A stretch of 64,000 bases of DNA from Paramecium sonneborni. Taxonomy: Eukaryota > Ciliophora > Oligohymenophorea > Peniculida > Parameciidae. Position 1 is the first letter of the stretch, and each line of letters starts with the position of its first letter. The stretch covers positions 490,233 through 554,232 of the forward strand of contig CAJJDN010000033.1 in NCBI GenBank assembly GCA_905182985.1, read 5' to 3'. The notes under the pieces were generated by a model that did not search any database, was not told the origin of the DNA, and saw only the letters and a list, made by a program, of their open reading frames with translations. Shown here piece by piece: positions 58,980 through 64,000 of the stretch. A program made the translations under genes and the position numbers.

Positions 58980-59546
58980 ATGCACGGAGTTCCTGAACAT
59001 GTTACAATTGGACTTCCAAGAGAAGGATTACATACATTTGATGATAAGACAGAGTTGGCAAAGCATCCAGCCCCTTATAGAATCAAGGAAATTGAAGGTT
59101 TAATGATAATATATGTTGAATAGTATAATATACTGATGAGCATATAATTGGAACAGTTTTCAAGTATGCAGATGGTAAAGGTCACACAATTGATGGTCAT
59201 AATATTGAAAAATTCAAGCCATTTGGACACTTATTTGGTAAAGTGCACAAGAAGCACTTCAAAGTAGATGATGGTAATATGAAATAATAATTAATTAGAT
59301 GATGAAATTCTTGAAATATCAGGACATGCTGGTGCTAGAATTAATGAATTGAGATTCAAAACATATAGAGGAAAGGAGGAATCATTTGGAGTTAAGAATG
59401 GAGTCCACTTTGTCTATTCATTCCCAGGACATACTTTTGGAGCTGTATCTGGTGGTTATGAAAAGCATTTGGATTTTATTAGAATTCATGTCAATGAACT
59501 CCCTCCTGCTAAACATCATTTGAAAATCATCATCATTAAGAAATGA
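58980..59546 (+). CDS. Jacalin-like lectin-domain protein, 171 aa
   Basis: Exons are 58980-59097, 59124-59273 and 59299-59546 (introns 26 and 25 nt), 172 codons. The C-terminal 75 residues fit a jacalin-type beta-prism repeat: ISGHAGARINELRFKTYRG, then SFGVKNGVHFVYSFPG, and FGAVSGGYEKHLDFIRIHV, where GG.....LDFIRIHV matches the terminal strand of the fold. The N-terminal 95 residues (PREGLHTFDDKTELAKHPAP, GTVFKYADGKGHTIDGHNIE) are His-rich and may form another beta domain. It has no signal peptide, so it is probably cytosolic. Carbohydrate binding is inferred from the fold only. Confidence 0.6.
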
Positions 59547-59569
59547 AATATTAATTATATAATAAAATT

Positions 59570-60103
59570 ATGTAATCATCAATAAATAATACAACTATCA
59601 CATCAAATGCACATTGCTATAAATAAAAATGCTCCAGAATAGATGTCATTAATTAAATTATTGCCAAAAGATAAATTACTAATGATAGCTTGTTTTAACT
59701 TAAATTTTAATAATTCTATAGAGATAGAATGCAATTGAACAAAATTTAAAAAAAAGATAATCTTGAATTACATGATTAAATACTTAGACTATATAAAAAC
59801 AATCAAGTTGCCCAATAAATCAATCTTACTATTTCTACTTAAGAAAATACATACACACATTCATTTCCTAAATCAATTAAAACATCATTAGAAAAAAGAA
59901 GACCAAGATCATAATCTACTCATAGAAATATTATTAATTCTCCTCAAACTAAAAGACCTATTCTAACTGATGTTTTAAGAATTTCTCCTAAATATATTAC
60001 TAACAGAACAACAATCTCATCCAAAAATGACATCAGATCTGTTAGAAAAAATATATTTTTAGATGCTTTAATCCTTCAATAAGATAGCTAAGATTTATTC
60101 TGA
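59570..60103 (+). CDS. Coiled-coil protein with basic C-terminus, 167 aa
   Basis: Exons are 59570-59691 and 59722-60103 with a 30-nt intron, 168 codons. The start MQSSINNTTITSN was chosen because its frame joins correctly to exon 2, while the nearer ATG at 59607 does not. The middle is a coiled coil (RMQLNKIQKKDNLELHDQIL). The C-terminal half is basic and Ser/Thr/Pro-rich (SLEKRRPRSQSTHRNII, SPQTKRPILT). Function unknown. It begins 23 bp after the stop of the jacalin-like gene. Confidence 0.65.
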
Positions 60104-60161
60104 TATTGTTTTTATTAGAACTGAATGGATGTTTATAGATGAAATATATATATTTAATTTC

Positions 60162-61436
60162 TCAAAACTATTAAATGTACATATGCCTAACAATCTGTGC
60201 ACAAAACTCTTTTTCTGAGATTATACCATCTTTATTTTTATCTAATACCTTTGTTAATCTTATAAGTTCTTCAATATTTTATGGTTAATTTAACACATTT
60301 TAAAAATAATTCATTAAATCTTCCAGTGTTATAAAACCTAATATTTTAAAAAACAATTTACCTTTTTTATTCTCATCTATTTGTTAAAATAATTATTTTA
60401 AAACAACTCCTTTCATTTTGTTTTGTATTTTCAATTTATTTAGTAATAATTCCAGAATATTCTAATCTTCATCTTCATTTTCATTTATTCTAAATTCACT
60501 TACTTCTACTTCATCATGTCTTTGTCCATCTTAATGATGACTTTATGATTATTTATTCCAATTTAACTTATCAGATTTTATATTTGTAGATTCATCAGTT
60601 CTAAAATTTGTCTAAGGTTGTAAATTAGACTTTTTTTAATTTATCTATTTTTTATTTTTTGGAGGTGTGCAAAATGTATAATTTTTATTTTCCTCCTCAT
60701 GAGCAAATATCAAATATAAAAAATCAGAATAATTTATTCTATAATCTCTCTCTTTACTATTTCTATATATAAAATTTTCTAAATCTTTAGTATTATAAAG
60801 CAATTAAGATTAATCAAAAAATTATTGTAAACTAATATAATTAATCTATCTAATTTACATTTTTATATCCCATCTCCTACAAGAACTTAGTGATTCCCAT
60901 ATAGCTATTGTATTCCAATCTGGTTATCCTTTTAACTATTGAATTTAATTAAACATTTTCTTATTTAATTCAATTTCTGCTTAAAATACTTACATTAATT
61001 GCTTCTAAACTAATATTGGTAAATTATTTTCATGAAGATGATAAGATTATCTATTATTAGCCAAACAATTTAATTCTTAATCTCTATGAGGTAAAATGTA
61101 TCTCGAAAACCTAATTATAAATTAAATTAAAACTCGCTAAATGATATATATTGATCCTTATCAATGTCTAATTTTCTAATCATTAATAATAAATCATCAT
61201 CACAATCTATTAGACCATTATCTGAAAAAAAATTTTTAAGGTCATTGATATCTATATGAAGGATCCTATTAATCATCTTTCAAATACTTTTTACAATCTA
61301 ATCTACTAAAAATTGTGTATGGTTCAAAATATATATTATGGGCTAATTATTCTCTCTTATTCTCAACCTCATTTTCGAATTTTATAAAATCTTCAAGGTA
61401 TTTTCTAAACATTTAAAGTGTTTGTTGTGATAGCAT
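60162..61436 (-). CDS. EF-hand calcium-binding protein, 409 aa
   Basis: Exons are complement(61288..61436), (61134..61265) and (60162..61110); introns are 22 and 23 nt and 410 codons result. EF-hand loops are LDIDKDQYISFSEF (about residue 80) and LDKNKDGIISEKEF (near the C-terminus), both with complete Ca2+ ligands. Partial or degenerate hands are FFSDNGLIDCDDDLLLMI and IDENKKGKLFFKILGF. The segment SRYILPHRDQELNCLANNR is common in ciliate EF-hand proteins. The central 200 residues are polar linker. The likely role is calcium sensing in the cortex or cilia; the partner is unknown. Confidence 0.82.
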
Positions 61437-61832
61437 TTTAATTAGACAATAAATTTTATTGTTTTATAATAACAATTAAATTTCTTAATATTCTTAACTT
61501 TATAAATTTTCAGAGATTAACATTTAATTTATTCAATATATTGGTAGATTACTTCAAAATTATAGCTTACTTATTAAATTTTGACATTCTATTTTGAAAA
61601 GAGAATTTTTTCTATTAAATAATTGTTCTCATTTTTAAAAACATATATTCCTTCTTTTACTATTTTAAGTTTATATTCTATTTCAATTAATTTTATAGTT
61701 GAATAATTTATTATTGTAAAATGTTAACTTATTAATGAATAATGACAGAGTTGAATTAAATCATTTTTTGAAAATTATTTTTTTAAATTCGTTTAAATTT
61801 TAATGATTATATAATTGAACAATCTTATATTA
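61437..61832. other. Intergenic, nothing recognised
   Basis: AT-rich spacer upstream of the EF-hand gene and downstream of the coiled-coil gene, both on the minus strand. Confidence 0.55.
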
Positions 61833-63980
61833 TCAATATAATTAATTTTAAGGTTAATTTTAGAACCTCAAATCATAATTTTTCCTTGTTATTTGAGAAT
61901 TAGAAACTTCTGTAGGCTTTTGGTTGGATTAAACTTTTATTCCAGATTGATGATACTAAGGAGAATTAAGTGCTTAATAATTTGTTTATGGAGATTGAAA
62001 ACCTTGATTTAATTCTATTAATTAAGGTTTCTAATTTCCCAAATTTAACTGAGGTTCAGTATTTAAAGAATATTACTATTTAAGTGATTGTTAAAAATTG
62101 AGATTATGAAGTTCATTTTCTAAATTTCTAACCTTAGAATCTAATTTTAATTATTTTTCCTAATAATATAAATATTAAATTTACTCTTTCTCTTGCCAAT
62201 TCATGTTCTAAAGCATTATTCATTTCTGCTAAAGATGCATTTTAAGATCTAAAATTTTAAATATCTCTATTTCTTAAATTCGTTTCTGATTCATGTTTCT
62301 ATAACAAAGATTCAAAATCTCTAGCTTTCAAATCATATTAATTTTATATTCTTCGTAAATCTTCCATTAATTATTTAATTTCTTGATTAAGTATCTGTTT
62401 CTCATGATCTAATCTTTCTTAATGTTATTAAAAACCTTTAATTTAAGTCTCAAGTGTTATAATATCTAATACTATATTAATTTATTACCTCTTTCTTATT
62501 AATCACATTTTTTTTAATAAACTAATAAATCAGTATGCATTTCTTTTAATTTTCCTAATTAAATAGTTCTTTCGTTTTTTAATTAATTTTATTATTCTAA
62601 TACTTATTTTAATTGAGTATCAGTCTTTATGTAATCATTTTCTAAATTCCCTAAAGCCAACTCTCTTTTCTTTACTTCCTATTCTAATTAGATGCTATAG
62701 TTTTTCCATTTTTCTAGTTAACCCTTTAAATCTTATGATAAATTTTAGGATTTTTATAAATTATCTTCCATAGTTTTTTCCAACTAACTACATTTACTTG
62801 ATATTAAAGAATTTTATTAATTCATTGAATTTATTTGTTCTTTTAATTTCCAAATTTCCTAATCCTATTATTAGCATTTATTAGCCAATTTTGTATATTC
62901 AATTTTTCCATTAGAAATGATTCCATTATTTTATTCAATTTATCTCTATTCTTAATATAGAGAAATAAAATACATTCACTTAATTATTGATTCATCTATC
63001 TTATTTTATTTTCTTACTACACATTCATATTTTATGAAATTTAAAGGTCTTTCTCTTTTTACTATAATTAAGTTATTTAATTTTTCAATTATTCATTTTG
63101 ATAATTAAGTGTAGATAAACTTTGTTACAAATTACTTACTTAATCTTTAACTCTTATTTAGATTTGATTTATTTTTTGATTCAAAATTTAATTCGATTCC
63201 TATTCTTATTGTAAGTCTTTATTTATTTAATCTAAAGCCGTTTTCATTTTTCTGTTATCGTTTAATAATTGTTCATTTTTTTAGACTTATGATTCAAATG
63301 CCAAAGTTTGATCTCTAAGTTATGTTTTATATTTTTCTAATATCTCCTTTTAATTTTGAATTTCAGATTCTTAAAAAGCATTCTATCTTTTTTATTCTTA
63401 CAATTATTTACTAACAATTGCTAATTATTACTCTAAATCTGACATCTAATTTTCTAGACCTCTATTATACTCTACTTATTTCCTTAATTTCTATAAGTCT
63501 ATCAATAAATATTAATCTTCTTAAACAGTATTTTTTAATCTTTTATTTTCATTTTGTTAAATCAATATCTAGTCTCTAATTATATTCTAAAGTATTTTAC
63601 TTTAATTCTTAGATTTCATTAATATTGGATTTGTCTCTAGAATTCAATTAAATGCTAAAATTATTCATGAGATAAAATATACTTATCATTTTTTAATTTT
63701 AAGTTTTCCTATTCTAATGCTCTCCATTAATATCTAATTAAGTTATATTCTTACTTTAATGTTTCGTTTTCTTTAGTTAATTTTTATATCTACTCTAATT
63801 GTTCTTGATCTTACATAGTTTATTGACCCATTAGTGGATAATTAAATTGTGGTTATTAAGACATTTAAGAACTTATTTATTAGTTTCCTTAACTTAAATT
63901 TAAAACATCTAATACTTATTTGTTTATGTAGATCTTTAAGGAATGGATCTATTTAAATTAAAAAATATCTCATTACTCAT
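61833..63980 (-). CDS. Long coiled-coil protein, 5' end uncertain or beyond the window
   Basis: The minus strand is dominated by Gln/Glu/Lys/Leu heptads from about 63830 down to 62200, for example QLEQIQKLTKENETLKQEY, typical of a long coiled-coil rod. The last 90 residues are Gln/Asn/Ser/Pro-rich (QTNYQALNSPQYHQSGIKVQ) and end at TGA 61833-61835. A start at ATG 63978-63980 is possible with a 28-nt intron right after it, but joins near 63850-63950 are not settled and the gene may begin outside the window. Some short introns inside are likely. A centrosomal or basal-body role is only a guess. Confidence 0.6.
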
Positions 63981-64000
63981 TTGGTTCTAGAATTTTTGGA

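Noticed and set aside
58980..59546. Translation factor eIF5A
   Set aside because: The first impression came from a Lys/His-rich N-terminus, but there is no hypusine loop and the C-terminal half fits a jacalin-type fold.
1..64000. CRISPR arrays, rRNA, tRNA and intact transposons
   Set aside because: None was seen on reading both strands; a tRNAscan-SE or Rfam search would be needed to exclude small RNA genes.

Overview
The window is macronuclear ciliate DNA of Paramecium type. Three things seen in the sequence show this. Recognisable proteins read straight through TAA and TAG, which stand where glutamine is expected, and end only at TGA (for example the Rab at 40916-41588 ends Cys-Cys-TGA). 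Introns are tiny, 21-34 nt with most at 22-28 nt, start GT (mostly GTA) and end AG, and restore the frame each time. Genes are packed tens of bases apart in strongly AT-rich DNA. The gene content also fits: a trichocyst matrix protein, a giant cysteine-periodic GPI-type surface antigen, and many kinases, RING and EF-hand proteins. An ORF search with the standard code fragments almost every gene. The exon sets given here were built by hand and, unless noted, sum to a whole number of codons.

Layout. 1-4700: tail of a coiled-coil membrane protein, an unresolved stretch, then four small genes, three of them present twice because two contigs overlap around a single N at 2772. 4760-9224: a small PH-like protein, a P-loop kinase-like protein and two tandem RNA-ligase-like genes, the most interesting cluster here. 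9491-12140: two RING E3 genes. 12193-16659 (minus): an N-myristoylation-motif protein, a tubulin-tyrosine-ligase-like enzyme and SEC62. 17029-21250: a 7TM receptor fused to a PIP kinase, and MsrA, with a second contig-overlap duplication around an N at 20052. 22519-27954 (minus): PP2C, a trichocyst-protein pseudogene, a glycine-zipper protein, an intact trichocyst matrix protein and MPC2. 29754-31250: a protein kinase with an unresolved N-lobe. 31707-38291 (minus): the 2194-residue surface antigen. 38668-45037: small protein, 7TM receptor, Rab, TM-RING protein, coiled-coil protein and ribosomal protein eL21. 45131-51174: V-ATPase subunit B, two small genes and a cyclic-nucleotide-type K+ channel. 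51433-55633: ABCA transporter. 55710-64000: ULK-like kinase, jacalin-like protein, coiled-coil proteins and an EF-hand protein.

How the genes relate. Most neighbours are ordinary unlinked housekeeping or membrane/signalling genes, as expected in this kind of genome. The exception is 5192-9224, where a Trl1-kinase-like P-loop protein and two paralogous KxNG nucleotidyltransferases lie head to tail within 4 kb. Together they could supply kinase and ligase steps of an RNA repair or splicing pathway; this is inference. No tRNA, rRNA, CRISPR array or intact transposon was seen. Stretches without a supported gene are listed as such.
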